The position numbers and the translations under genes were made by a program. From contig NZ_BMYF01000008.1 of assembly GCF_014652135.1 (NCBI RefSeq), forward strand, positions 52,768 through 116,767: 64,000 nucleotides of DNA, read 5' to 3'. This stretch comes from Mongoliitalea lutea. Its GTDB lineage: Bacteria; Bacteroidota; Bacteroidia; Cytophagales; Cyclobacteriaceae. Below the pieces are notes generated by a model. It saw nothing but the letters and a program-made list of their open reading frames with translations. It was not told the DNA's origin and made no database searches. Shown here in pieces: positions 54,263 through 63,034 of this stretch (its first letter is position 1; every line of letters starts with the position of its first letter).

Positions 54263-54888
54263 GGGATGTCCATAAATTTATGAGTTTGTAGGGAAATATT
54301 CCAAACTGGATTCGATTTTACGTACTCAATAATGCTTTTCAAGTGAATATTTTGCTTACTCCATTCAGGTTGCAATAACTTTTGACACTTTTTTGAAACC
54401 AAAGCGGCATACTTCTCTGCAAATTGAAAATCGGAACTATGGTAAATCACAACTTTTAATTCGTCTGCTTGCTCGTAAATGGATGGATGAGGAGCTTTGA
54501 ATTTCTTAGGAGAAAAACATACCCAATCAAAATCCCCCGAAAAGGGATGAGCGCCGGAAGTTTCGATATGGGTTTTAAACCCAGCAGCTTTCAAGGCTAC
54601 CGTCAAGGGGCCTAATTCATACATCAAAGGCTCTCCCCCTGTGATAACAGCCACCCTACCTGGATATTTGGATGCTTCCGATACAATTTCGTCTACCGAA
54701 ACCACAGGCCATTTAGCCCCTTCCCAAGATTCTTTGACATCGCACCACACACATCCTACATCACAGCCGCCTAATCGGATAAAGTACGCTGGAACTCCTG
54801 AATGGGTTCCTTCTCCTTGGATGGTATAAAAAGCTTCCATGAGCGGAAGTGCTGTCCCGGCTTGTACAGCTTCTTGAAATGCTTGCAT
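54259..54888 (-). CDS. queE: 7-carboxy-7-deazaguanine synthase
   Basis: The 209-residue radical-SAM enzyme makes 7-carboxy-7-deazaguanine from 6-carboxytetrahydropterin. It shows EAFYTIQGEGTHSGVPAYFIRLGGCDVGCVWCD with the Cx3Cx2C cluster motif, VAVITGGEPLMYEL and the C-terminal SLQTHKFMDIP. The 209-residue length is at the short end, typical of Bacteroidota. Its product feeds queuosine or 7-deazaguanine-modified DNA. QueD is at 36595-37023. It overlaps the OmpA gene. Confidence 0.93.
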   Translation of the reverse strand: MQAFQEAVQAGTALPLMEAFYTIQGEGTHSGVPAYFIRLGGCDVGCVWCDVKESWEGAKWPVVSVDEIVSEASKYPGRVAVITGGEPLMYELGPLTVALKAAGFKTHIETSGAHPFSGDFDWVCFSPKKFKAPHPSIYEQADELKVVIYHSSDFQFAEKYAALVSKKCQKLLQPEWSKQNIHLKSIIEYVKSNPVWNISLQTHKFMDIP

Positions 54889-54953
54889 ATAAATTTTTGA
54901 TAAAGCGGGTAATTGAACCGCTGGTGAATACTGATTTTAGGGCTGCAAAGGTA

Positions 54954-54986
54954 TAAAAAAAGGACTGATTTCACATCAATCCTTTT
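54954..54986 (-). terminator. Intrinsic terminator of hmgA
   Basis: AGGACTGAT and ATCAATCCT (54961-54969 with 54975-54983) pair with one mismatch, with A-tract and T-tract flanks. It lies about 20 nt beyond the hmgA stop on the minus strand and can serve either strand. Confidence 0.75.
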
Positions 54987-55003
54987 TCTTGTTTGAATCT
55001 TTC

Positions 55004-56167
55004 CTATTCCGACCAACTCATTGGGTATGCAGGATCTACAAATTCTAAACCCTGTGTGGTTACAAACAAAGGCCTAAAAGTATCCAACATGACGGCCAAT
55101 TCATGGGTCTCTTTAGCACCGATGGATTTTTCTACTGTACCTGGATGAGGGCCATGAGGCAATCCACCCATGTGTATGGTAAAGCTTCCTCGATCGATGC
55201 CTTTTCTGCTCATAAACTCCCCTTCGGCATAATACAAGACTTCATCTGAATCTATATTGCTATGATTATAGGGTGCAGGTATCGCCAATGGATGATAATC
55301 AAACAAACGAGGAACGAATGAGCAAATGACAAATCCCCAAGCTTGGAAAGTCTGATGCACCGGTGGTGGCTGATGAATTCTTCCTGTAATCGGTTCGAAG
55401 TCATGTATGGAAAGTGCGTAAGGATACAAGAAACCATCCCAACCTACAATATCCAGCGGACTATGTCCATAAGTATAGGGATGTAACATGCCTCCTTTTT
55501 TGATTTGGACGAGATACTCTCCTTTTTCTGCCTCAGTGACCAAAGCTCCCGGAGGACGGATATCACGCTCACAATAAGGGGAGTGTTCCAATAACTGACC
55601 TACCTCATTCCTGTACCTTTTGACAGTCTCAATTGGTCCGTGAGATTCGATAATCAACAATCGAAGTGGTCCTTCTTCCTTAAATTCAAATCTATATATA
55701 GTCGTGCGAGGAATGACAATATAATCTCCCTGCCTTACTTCCAACTTTCCAAATTGGGAGTACATCACCCCTTCTCCATCGTGGACATAGATCAGTTCAT
55801 CTCCATCTGCATTTTTAAAATAGAAATCCATTTTCCGCTGTTCGGGAGTACAGATCCCCATCATGCAATCATTGTTCATCATCAACATCTTGCGGGCGCT
55901 GAGGTAATCCTTACCGGTAGTTGCTACGCCTGCTGTCTTCAAATGTGTCTGCTTCAATCCATGATCTTTGGCCGGTTCCCAGGAATAGGGCGTTGGTTGA
56001 CCGATTTTAAGTACATTATTCGGATTATGGATATGGTATAAATTGGAGTAGATTCCTGAAAAACCTTTGGAGCTGACCAATTCTTCTTTGTACAAAGAAC
56101 CGTCCGGCTGCCTGAATTGGGTATGTCTTTTGGGAGGTATATTCCCAAGTCTATAATAATAAGCCAT
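55004..56167 (-). CDS. hmgA: Homogentisate 1,2-dioxygenase
   Basis: I start the gene at the Met 40 codons into the longest frame (56167). The sequence before it is hydrophobic low-complexity translation of spacer, and family proteins begin MAYYYRLGNIPPKRHTQFR. The 387-residue cupin-fold Fe(II) enzyme opens homogentisate to maleylacetoacetate in tyrosine and phenylalanine breakdown. It shows FYFKNADGDELIYVHDGEGV, IPRTTIYRF, SPLDIVGWDGFLYPYALSIHDFEPITGRIHQPPPVHQTF and HMGGLPHGPHPG with the iron-ligand histidines and glutamate. It is followed by a terminator. Confidence 0.94.
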   Translation of the reverse strand: MAYYYRLGNIPPKRHTQFRQPDGSLYKEELVSSKGFSGIYSNLYHIHNPNNVLKIGQPTPYSWEPAKDHGLKQTHLKTAGVATTGKDYLSARKMLMMNNDCMMGICTPEQRKMDFYFKNADGDELIYVHDGEGVMYSQFGKLEVRQGDYIVIPRTTIYRFEFKEEGPLRLLIIESHGPIETVKRYRNEVGQLLEHSPYCERDIRPPGALVTEAEKGEYLVQIKKGGMLHPYTYGHSPLDIVGWDGFLYPYALSIHDFEPITGRIHQPPPVHQTFQAWGFVICSFVPRLFDYHPLAIPAPYNHSNIDSDEVLYYAEGEFMSRKGIDRGSFTIHMGGLPHGPHPGTVEKSIGAKETHELAVMLDTFRPLFVTTQGLEFVDPAYPMSWSE

Positions 56168-56399
56168 GCTATTCGGGTTTATAGTTTTTTTCAAAAATAA
56201 TCTCCTTAGGATTATAAATAAATGAATTGTTAAAGAAATTACATATTGATACAGAAAAATAACATGCGAAAAATCTAAAAGCAAACTGAATTTTGAAAAC
56301 CGATTCCATTAAAAAACTTAATTCCTTTTAATCAAAATCATTCAAATCCAATTCATTACACTATAAGCACATATCATTTACATAAAAAATCGTCTGGTT

Positions 56400-56428
56400 T
56401 TTGATCTCATTTTCGATTGTTACTTTTG
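56400..56428 (+). promoter_or_regulatory. Candidate promoter of the actin-like/bactofilin operon
   Basis: TTG at 56401-56403 (within TTTG 56400-56403), a 17-nt spacer and TACTTTTG at 56421-56428 fit the TTG-N17-23-TAnnTTTG consensus of Bacteroidetes. The -7 element is 65 nt upstream of the ATG at 56494. Confidence 0.5.
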
Positions 56429-56493
56429 GAATTCGCAACTACATAGAAATTAGTTGAAATAATTGAATTTAAAAAATTAAAAATACTATACCA

Positions 56494-57534
56494 ATGACAT
56501 TCAATAGCGAAAACATCCTAGAGATAGAGCAAATTCCCAGTGTATATGAAAGCAATAACAAAAATCTTCGATTTGTATCTAAAGACTTAATTAACGGAGT
56601 TAAGATAGTCCATAATGACACAGACTATGTTGTGGGAAATTTAGCACTATCAGAAGGAATTTCACCCCATAAAAATATAAATAGCTCCCCAGAAGAACTA
56701 GATTACAAAATCTTATTAAAAACAGGATTATTGTTAAGTTTTCATAAAATAGGAAATCCAATTACTCTTACAACAGGATTTCCTTTTTCAACTTTTCAAC
56801 TTTATAAGGACCAGGCAAGAGAAATGCTCGTTGGAGCCCATATCTTAGAATTTGATACTGCAACATTTTCTAACGGAGGAAAGAAAAAAATCGTGGCAGA
56901 AGTAGACAGTGCATTCGTAATGCCAGAAGCAGTAAGTTGTGCTTTAGCTTTACGAAAGCAGGGCACTGCAAAAGGAAATTTTTTCGTAATCAGTCTTGGT
57001 TACGGTACCTTTGAAGCAATTTTGTCTACTGAGGGCGGATTGGTTCAACGGTCATCAGTTTCTACTTTTGGGTTGAGATACGCCATTAAGCTATTGGAGG
57101 CAGAGCTATCCAAAACATACTATTTAGATTTAAAAAATGAGCACCAGCTTGATACCGCATTTAGAAATTCATTTATCTTTTTAAATCGAAAAAGAGTAGA
57201 TCTGACCGAAATTAAAGGAAAAGTTTTAAGACAGTACTACGAAGATATTGTTTCCCCTGCACTTAGAAAGGCATTTGATGATAATGATTTTGCAAAATCA
57301 AACATTATGTACCTCGCAGGCGGTGGAGCAATGTATCCTGAACTAAATGAATGTTTTCAAAAAGAATTTGAAGGTATTGTTGAGGTGAAGATCCCAGAAG
57401 ATGCTGTTTACCTTGCAGCTAAAGGCTATTGCTTTAATAGTTTAATGTCCAATGGTGGAGATAAAGGTCGTGCAATGGGACTAGACATAGGTAACTCATC
57501 AACAATAATTTGCACATTTAAAGTCGAGTGTTAA
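56494..57534 (+). CDS. ParM/StbA-like actin-family ATPase, apparently circularly permuted
   Basis: The 346-residue protein reads, in order: IPSVY near residue 14, where the third strand of a ParM-like protein would be; YVVGNLAL (45-52); FVMPEAVSCALAL (connect-1, 141-153); VISLGYGTFEAI (phosphate-2, 165-176, with Ser in place of the usual Asp); YLAGGGAMYPEL (adenosine motif, 273-284); and then MGLDIGNSSTIICTF at residues 328-342. The last segment is a textbook phosphate-1 motif (DxGxxxT), which in every actin, Hsp70 and ParM I know lies at the N-terminus. There is none at this N-terminus and no in-frame coding before the ATG. A polar linker (SNGGDKGRA) joins the native C-terminal helix to the moved hairpin. 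It should form ATP-dependent filaments. The next gene is a bactofilin, 11 nt on. Confidence 0.8.
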   Translation: MTFNSENILEIEQIPSVYESNNKNLRFVSKDLINGVKIVHNDTDYVVGNLALSEGISPHKNINSSPEELDYKILLKTGLLLSFHKIGNPITLTTGFPFSTFQLYKDQAREMLVGAHILEFDTATFSNGGKKKIVAEVDSAFVMPEAVSCALALRKQGTAKGNFFVISLGYGTFEAILSTEGGLVQRSSVSTFGLRYAIKLLEAELSKTYYLDLKNEHQLDTAFRNSFIFLNRKRVDLTEIKGKVLRQYYEDIVSPALRKAFDDNDFAKSNIMYLAGGGAMYPELNECFQKEFEGIVEVKIPEDAVYLAAKGYCFNSLMSNGGDKGRAMGLDIGNSSTIICTFKVEC

Positions 57535-57545
57535 TAGTTTAAATC

Positions 57546-58025
57546 ATGAGCACAAGTAAAGAAGTATTTGTAACAATTTTCTCTAAAACCCTAAGACTAG
57601 TTGGTGATATAGTAACTAAAGGAGATTTAAGGATTGAAGGAAAAATTGATGGTTCAATTCTCTGCGGGGGTAAAGTAGTGATTGATAAAGATGCCGAAGT
57701 ACATGGCCCCGTTCATGCTGATTCTGTAGAATTATTGGGCAGTTGCAATGGAGAGATTTTCGCACATCAGGGAATTACTTTAGCTAAAACCGCAAAACTT
57801 AAAGGCAACTTAACAACTAGAAACTTATCAATAGACAATGAGGCAATTATTGAAGGAACTATTCAAATAAATAAAAATTTACCAGGTCTTGATTATGAAG
57901 GGGTCCGCAACAAGCGTAAAGTAGGAGAAAAAAATATAGCAAAGCTCTCTTTAAATACCCATTGGAAAAAAAATACTCAGTCGGTCGAAAATGAAGAAAA
58001 CATATATGGCGAAGGATGGATTTAA
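57546..58025 (+). CDS. Bactofilin (polymer-forming cytoskeletal protein)
   Basis: The 159-residue protein has the bactofilin beta-helix core (about residues 14-110) with its repeated short turns: VGDIVTKGDLRIEGKIDGSI, GGKVVIDKDAEVHGPVHADSVELLG, GEIFAHQGITLAKTAKLKGNL and NLSIDNEAIIEGTIQI. N- and C-terminal tails are disordered and polar. Bactofilins polymerise without nucleotide and scaffold cell-envelope enzymes or position proteins. It is 11 nt downstream of the actin-like gene, so the two are almost surely one operon. The pair suggests a shared spatial role, for example DNA or envelope positioning. Confidence 0.92.
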   Translation: MSTSKEVFVTIFSKTLRLVGDIVTKGDLRIEGKIDGSILCGGKVVIDKDAEVHGPVHADSVELLGSCNGEIFAHQGITLAKTAKLKGNLTTRNLSIDNEAIIEGTIQINKNLPGLDYEGVRNKRKVGEKNIAKLSLNTHWKKNTQSVENEENIYGEGWI

Positions 58026-58229
58026 ACATTCAATAAATTGACAATTACAATTTAATTTCTATTAGATTACATTTATTTATTAACAACCAAATCAAAAGAA
58101 CCATCAAATCTGATAGATTGATTAGAACTATACTATCGAGCATAATTTATATTTTTATATTAAACTAAATTTACAACACTTATTAACAACTTTCTTTTTA
58201 GCAACACTTAAAAGAAATAATCTACATTA
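58026..58229. other. AT-rich spacer before the response regulator
   Basis: These 204 nt contain no gene. AT-rich runs precede the response-regulator gene. No clear promoter or terminator was found, so whether the regulator belongs to the cytoskeletal operon is open. Confidence 0.4.
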
Positions 58230-58592
58230 ATGAAAATACTATTAGTAGAAGACGACCCATTGATTCGCTTATTAATTGCTACACAATTAGAAAATAACGG
58301 CTACTCAACCATAACTGCAAACAATGGTAAACATGCATTGGAGGTTCTTGAAGAAAGTACTTCAATTAAAGTCATTGTAAGTGATATCATGATGCCCATC
58401 ATGGATGGAGTAGAACTTGCACTTGAACTGAAAGAAAGCAAATTCAAAAATATACCTATCCTGGCAATTACTGGAGGAACTTATTTGGAAGAAAATGGAG
58501 GCGATCCTAATCCTTTCAGCTATGTACTAAATAAACCTGTCTATGTACATGAATTAATTGAAAGAATAGAAGAGCTTACCCTATCAATGTAG
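58230..58592 (+). CDS. Single-domain response regulator
   Basis: The 120-residue receiver domain has acidic pocket E7-D8-D9 (LLVEDDP), the phosphoacceptor D52 in VSDIMMP, Thr in AITGG and the conserved Lys in LNKPVY. There is no output domain, as in CheY-type regulators that act by protein contact. It lies 204 nt downstream of the bactofilin gene and converges on a sensor-kinase gene, with a 17-nt overlap of their 3' ends. A regulator for the cytoskeletal pair or for the kinases is possible. Confidence 0.9.
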   Translation: MKILLVEDDPLIRLLIATQLENNGYSTITANNGKHALEVLEESTSIKVIVSDIMMPIMDGVELALELKESKFKNIPILAITGGTYLEENGGDPNPFSYVLNKPVYVHELIERIEELTLSM

Positions 58593-59634
58593 ACCCAAAT
58601 GAAAGGATTGCTTCAAATTCAAGATTTTTATTAATCTTAAATTTCAGCACTGCATCATTTTTTTCTGCCAATTCCTGCGCGATGAACATACCTAGTCCAA
58701 AACCCTGCTGCTCAAACACATCTCTTTTAAATTGCTGAAAAGGTTCTGCTTTGATTTCTTGAGATGAAGAAAAAAGATTTTGATTATTGATAATCGTAAG
58801 CGTAGGAAAGTCTATGATAATACTGACGGGTTTTTCATCTGAAACAAAGCTTGACGCATTTTTAAGTAGCTGATCCACTATTTCTTTAAAATGTTCTTCT
58901 GTAAAACTAATGGAGAAATCATGTTTAATCTCTACGCAAACGCCTTGATAATCGATTTTTTTAGAAATATGATCTTTTAAAAAATCACCTATGGATGCAA
59001 TATTGATAGGGGTTATTTGAATAAAATCAAGAGTCTGGTATTTTTTCAACATCTTGAGACTAGCATCCAAGCGCTTGGATGCATCCAATGCCTGATTGAT
59101 AAACAAATCGAAATCTTCGGGGGCTATGGTTGACCCATATGCCTTTAACAGTTCCAATGATGCTATTACGCCTGCAAGGGGCGTATTCATTTCGTGAAAA
59201 AAAACTTTCCGCTGTTTTCCAAAGAGTTGCTTCAGCTCCGCAAACTTTAAACGATTGCGCGTTTCCCGTTTTTTTAATGCGATATCAATTGCAGCAATCA
59301 GATCTCTAGCTTTTACAGGCTTCACCAAGTAATCCTCAGCCCCAGACTCCATTCCCTTGCGTTGATCAGCCTGATCCATTTTTGCTGTCAAAAAAATAAA
59401 TGGGGTTTCTAATAAGTATTCCTTTTTTCTAAATGCTTTCAAAAGTTCAAACCCATCTATCTCAGGCATCATGATATCAGAAATCACCACATCAAATACA
59501 TCCGATTCCAAGACAGCCAAGGCCTCAAGACCATTTTTAACAGAAACAACATGATAACCAGAGAGCTCCAAAATTTCCGCAACATTTTCCCTTAACTCAG
59601 CTTCATCTTCAGCTAGTAATATTCTATATGTCAT
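58576..59634 (-). CDS. Receiver-kinase hybrid (REC + histidine kinase)
   Basis: The 352-residue protein has an N-terminal receiver domain (residues 1-125; D53 in VISDIMMPEIDG; K105 in VKPVK), a HisKA-like helix with H147 in FFHEMNTPLAGV, and a C-terminal ATPase domain (N-box around N259, DQLLKNASS; G2 box GFGLGMF at 311-317). The G1 box DxGxG is replaced by INNQNLF, so ATP binding or kinase activity may be weak. It overlaps the large sensor kinase gene by 11 nt and is therefore translationally coupled to it. Confidence 0.85.
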   Translation of the reverse strand: MTYRILLAEDEAELRENVAEILELSGYHVVSVKNGLEALAVLESDVFDVVISDIMMPEIDGFELLKAFRKKEYLLETPFIFLTAKMDQADQRKGMESGAEDYLVKPVKARDLIAAIDIALKKRETRNRLKFAELKQLFGKQRKVFFHEMNTPLAGVIASLELLKAYGSTIAPEDFDLFINQALDASKRLDASLKMLKKYQTLDFIQITPINIASIGDFLKDHISKKIDYQGVCVEIKHDFSISFTEEHFKEIVDQLLKNASSFVSDEKPVSIIIDFPTLTIINNQNLFSSSQEIKAEPFQQFKRDVFEQQGFGLGMFIAQELAEKNDAVLKFKINKNLEFEAILSFGSTLIG

Positions 59635-62203
59635 TTTTCATTGGTAGTTCAAGTTTGAATATTGTCCCTATATTTTCATGACTTTCAAATGAAAGTTCAA
59701 TACCTAATCTATTGGCAAACTCCTTGACTATATTCAGTCCCAATCCAGTACCTTTAATAGTAGTGGCATTTTTTGCTCTGAAAAATGAGTCGAATATATA
59801 TTTCTGTTCTGATTCAGGAATCCCAATCCCAAAGTCTCTAATTTCGACATATGCAGATTTTTCATCTGTCAATAAGGTTATTTCAGGATCTTGTTTTCCC
59901 TCAGAATATTTAAACGCATTGTCAACTAGGTTAGTTACTATATGTGATAACCATATGGGGTCTGTGGACAGTTCCAACTCTTTGAGTTTGCTGTAAAAAC
60001 GTAACTTTCTACCTTCTGGCAAAGGATAGTTATCGACAAGATTCCTAACAAATGAAACGATTTCCACTTGCTGCATGGTAATAACTATTTTTTCCTGAGT
60101 ACTTTTACCAATTAACAATAAATCCGATATCACCTTGGTCAATCGCTCCACTTGCTGATTAATCCTGCTTAAATGAATATCCCACTTTTCTGTGGTAACA
60201 GTTGGAAGACTTTGTTGTGATGTAATCAACGATAAAATATCTGTACTACTCAAAATCGTTGCTAGGGGCGTTCTAAACTCATGCGATGCCATAGAAATAA
60301 ATCGAGTCTTTAACTGGTTCAATTCCTGTTCTCGTACGAGCATTTCTTTCAACTCTTCCAGCATTTTCTCCCGCTGAGTAACATCTCTTGATGTAGCTAA
60401 AAAGCTATAAACATTTCCATTACTATCTTTAAGCGGAGTCATTAAAATCTCAAGAGAAACGAACTCTCCAGTGAGCATGTTTTGGTGTGGCATCACAAAT
60501 TTTTCTGAACTACCTGAGCCACTCAAAGCCTGTTCCTTCACCTGAAAAACCTCTGAGGGCCTTTTGCCTATCAATACCTCTGGCTTTACTCCCAAGACTT
60601 TCTCGATGGAAGGAGAAACATATAAAAATCGCATATCTAAATCGTGCAGTGCAATGATATCGCGTGTGTTTTCAGAAACTAACTTATACTGTTCGTCTGC
60701 TTTTTGCCTCAAAGATTCAGCATTTTTCCTAGCGCGATTGATACGAATGGCACTGATCAAGTTGGCATAACCCGAAATCAATGGCTCTAAGTAATCAATA
60801 TCCTCTTGGGTATAGTCAGTAGGCTTATTAGCAAATCCCATCATGCCGATAAACTTACCGGCCTTTTTGACAGGGATTCCGATATAACGTTCTAGGGGAG
60901 GATGCCCTTTGGGGGTGGTATGTCCTGCTCTAGGGTCAGCATTCACATTATTGGAAATGACTACCTCACCTGTTTTTAAGGTATAGCCAAATAGCGTATC
61001 TAAGTTACGAAAATCAATTCCTGCCCGATAATTATTTCTGAAAAACTCTGCAGAAGCCTCGTCCCAAGCCAAATTAGACAAGGTATGAGACCGAAGGAAA
61101 GGTTGCCCATTTTCATCGTATAAGATCTCTCCGATGAAACCAAACTTACTCCCTGTAATTTGTAAAATCTTATCCAAAAAAACCTCTAAGGGACTTTGAA
61201 AATCATCCTCCACAAAAAAACTCAGATGGGCTTCATTTACAGCCTGCAATAATTCATTCAGTCGTTGTTGGGCTTCCTGGCTTTCAAGTAAAGCATCCAA
61301 CATTTCTTTTTCATTATGAATATCGACCAAGGTACCAGTGTAACCTTTTATAACCCCATTTTTACCTCTCAAGACCTTTGCAAAAGCACGAACCCAAATA
61401 CTTTGATTGTCTTTTCTGATCAATTTCAACTCTAATGTCCCCTCCTCAATCAGCCCCTGCTTTATTTGCAGTCGCTTTCCATCAATTGAAGGTAAAAATA
61501 TGGGGTCATAGAATTTGTAGGCACAAACACCGATAGTTTCTTCAACAGCATATCCTGATAAAATCTCCCATCGTTTATTAACAAAAGAAACATTCCCATT
61601 GGAATCAATTAGAAACACCACATCATTGATATTGCTGATTAAATCATAGTAAGACTTTCTACTCTTTAAAATTTTTTTCTGCTGTTTTCTATTTAAGATT
61701 TTGGTTCCAATTGTAGAAGCCAACGCGTGTAGAGAAAAAACCTGTTCTTCGGTAAACAGCACTTCAGCAGAGCAATTATCAAAGCCCATGTATCCCCAAA
61801 AATAAGCCCCTGCAAAGATGGGTACAAATAGATATGCTAAAATACCTTGAGCTTTCATGGCCTCATAAAAATCTCCATTGTTGGTATCTTTCACCAAAGC
61901 ATTGACCACACGATTGGTTTTCATATCATGTTCGATTTCCTCAAACATTTTCCAAGGCAACAAATGCAGGTATTCAAAATCCAACTGTGATTCTACCCCT
62001 TCTTTAGACCATTCAAATGTATAAGTCATGCAAGGCTCTCCTTGCTCATTTAAATGATTTTTGAAAACATATACTCTATCCACTCCTGTGGCCTGCCCAA
62101 GCTTTTGGAGGATGGTATTGATAGACTTTTTTAGACTGGCATTATTCTCAATCTCGAAATAAGATTCACCGATTGCTTTTAAAATATGGGCACTAGTATA
62201 CAT
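59624..62203 (-). CDS. Multi-sensor histidine kinase (GAF-PAS-GAF-PAS-HisKA-HATPase)
   Basis: The 859-residue soluble kinase has a GAF-like domain (about 20-170), a PAS domain (185-305; DVVFLIDSNGNVSFVNKRWEILSGY), a second GAF (325-500), a second PAS (505-625; IIALHDLDMRFLYVSPSIEKVLG), then HisKA with FISMASHEFRTPLA. The HATPase has the N-box NLVDNAFKYSEG, the G1 box DFGIGI and the G2 box GTGLGLNIV, all complete. There is no transmembrane helix. It senses a cytoplasmic ligand, light or redox cue and may phosphorylate the coupled receiver-kinase or the nearby single-domain regulators. Confidence 0.9.
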   Translation of the reverse strand: MYTSAHILKAIGESYFEIENNASLKKSINTILQKLGQATGVDRVYVFKNHLNEQGEPCMTYTFEWSKEGVESQLDFEYLHLLPWKMFEEIEHDMKTNRVVNALVKDTNNGDFYEAMKAQGILAYLFVPIFAGAYFWGYMGFDNCSAEVLFTEEQVFSLHALASTIGTKILNRKQQKKILKSRKSYYDLISNINDVVFLIDSNGNVSFVNKRWEILSGYAVEETIGVCAYKFYDPIFLPSIDGKRLQIKQGLIEEGTLELKLIRKDNQSIWVRAFAKVLRGKNGVIKGYTGTLVDIHNEKEMLDALLESQEAQQRLNELLQAVNEAHLSFFVEDDFQSPLEVFLDKILQITGSKFGFIGEILYDENGQPFLRSHTLSNLAWDEASAEFFRNNYRAGIDFRNLDTLFGYTLKTGEVVISNNVNADPRAGHTTPKGHPPLERYIGIPVKKAGKFIGMMGFANKPTDYTQEDIDYLEPLISGYANLISAIRINRARKNAESLRQKADEQYKLVSENTRDIIALHDLDMRFLYVSPSIEKVLGVKPEVLIGKRPSEVFQVKEQALSGSGSSEKFVMPHQNMLTGEFVSLEILMTPLKDSNGNVYSFLATSRDVTQREKMLEELKEMLVREQELNQLKTRFISMASHEFRTPLATILSSTDILSLITSQQSLPTVTTEKWDIHLSRINQQVERLTKVISDLLLIGKSTQEKIVITMQQVEIVSFVRNLVDNYPLPEGRKLRFYSKLKELELSTDPIWLSHIVTNLVDNAFKYSEGKQDPEITLLTDEKSAYVEIRDFGIGIPESEQKYIFDSFFRAKNATTIKGTGLGLNIVKEFANRLGIELSFESHENIGTIFKLELPMKNDI

Positions 62204-62325
62204 TTCACATTTTTTATTGACAAAGTACGTGCAATTCCCTTATAAAAAATACCCTTTATTTTACATTAAGTAGCTGATTATTTTTCTTTTAGTAATAAAC
62301 GCATTTATTGCAGGAAATTTAAACT

Positions 62326-63033
62326 ATGAAAAAAATACTGATAGTTGAAGATGAAAAAGATTTAGCAGAAAATCTTCGTGACTTATTAGAGGCCTTAGGC
62401 TATGTGGTGGTAAAAGTTTTTGACCAAGCTCAATTTGTATTAGAATATCTAAAAACAGAAGCTGTTGACTTGATTTTGATGGATGTCATGATCAAAGGCA
62501 GCATGGATGGTATAAAACTGACAGAGGAGATCAAAAAGTCGCACCCTATTCCTGTTGTTTTCATTACAGCATTTTCAGATCAGGGAGTTCTTGAGCGTAT
62601 ATCCAAAGGGAAGTATGAAGGTTACCTACTTAAACCTTTTAGTCTCCAAGCATTAAAATCAGCCGTTTTTCTTGCGCTCAACAAGCATGCTATTCTTGAA
62701 AAAGACTTGGAAGGAGCATCTAAAAACTCACTAAAAATCAGAGATAAAGGATATGTTGTACCAGTATCACAGGACGACATCCTATTTGTGGAAGCAGATG
62801 GCCTTTACAGTAAAATTGTAACCATTCAGAAAACCTATGTACTTCGCGGTATTTTGAAAGAGATCAGTAAAAACCTTGACCCTAAAAAGTTTGTACGTGT
62901 ACACAAATCATTTACAATCAACATAAACCAGGTCACATCGCTGAATGCCAAAGAGCTTGTCATTGGTGAGCATATTATTCCGATAAGAAGAGGCTTCTAC
63001 AAATCATTACTGGGACTTATCAAATTAAATTAA
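62326..63033 (+). CDS. LytTR-type response regulator
   Basis: The 235-residue protein has a receiver domain (D53 in LILMDVMIKGS; K in LLKPFSL) and a C-terminal LytTR DNA-binding domain (about 140-235: RDKGYVVPVSQDDILFVEADG, LKEISKNLDPKKFVRVHKSFTININQV). It probably regulates transcription on phosphorylation. It is divergent from the large sensor kinase (122-nt gap) and stands 1 nt before the next regulator gene. Confidence 0.92.
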   Translation: MKKILIVEDEKDLAENLRDLLEALGYVVVKVFDQAQFVLEYLKTEAVDLILMDVMIKGSMDGIKLTEEIKKSHPIPVVFITAFSDQGVLERISKGKYEGYLLKPFSLQALKSAVFLALNKHAILEKDLEGASKNSLKIRDKGYVVPVSQDDILFVEADGLYSKIVTIQKTYVLRGILKEISKNLDPKKFVRVHKSFTININQVTSLNAKELVIGEHIIPIRRGFYKSLLGLIKLN

Positions 63034-63034
63034 C

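Noticed and set aside
56168-56284. Longer HmgA start at 56284
   Set aside because: The added 39 residues are hydrophobic low-complexity sequence in an AT-rich spacer, and family proteins start at MAYYYRLGN.
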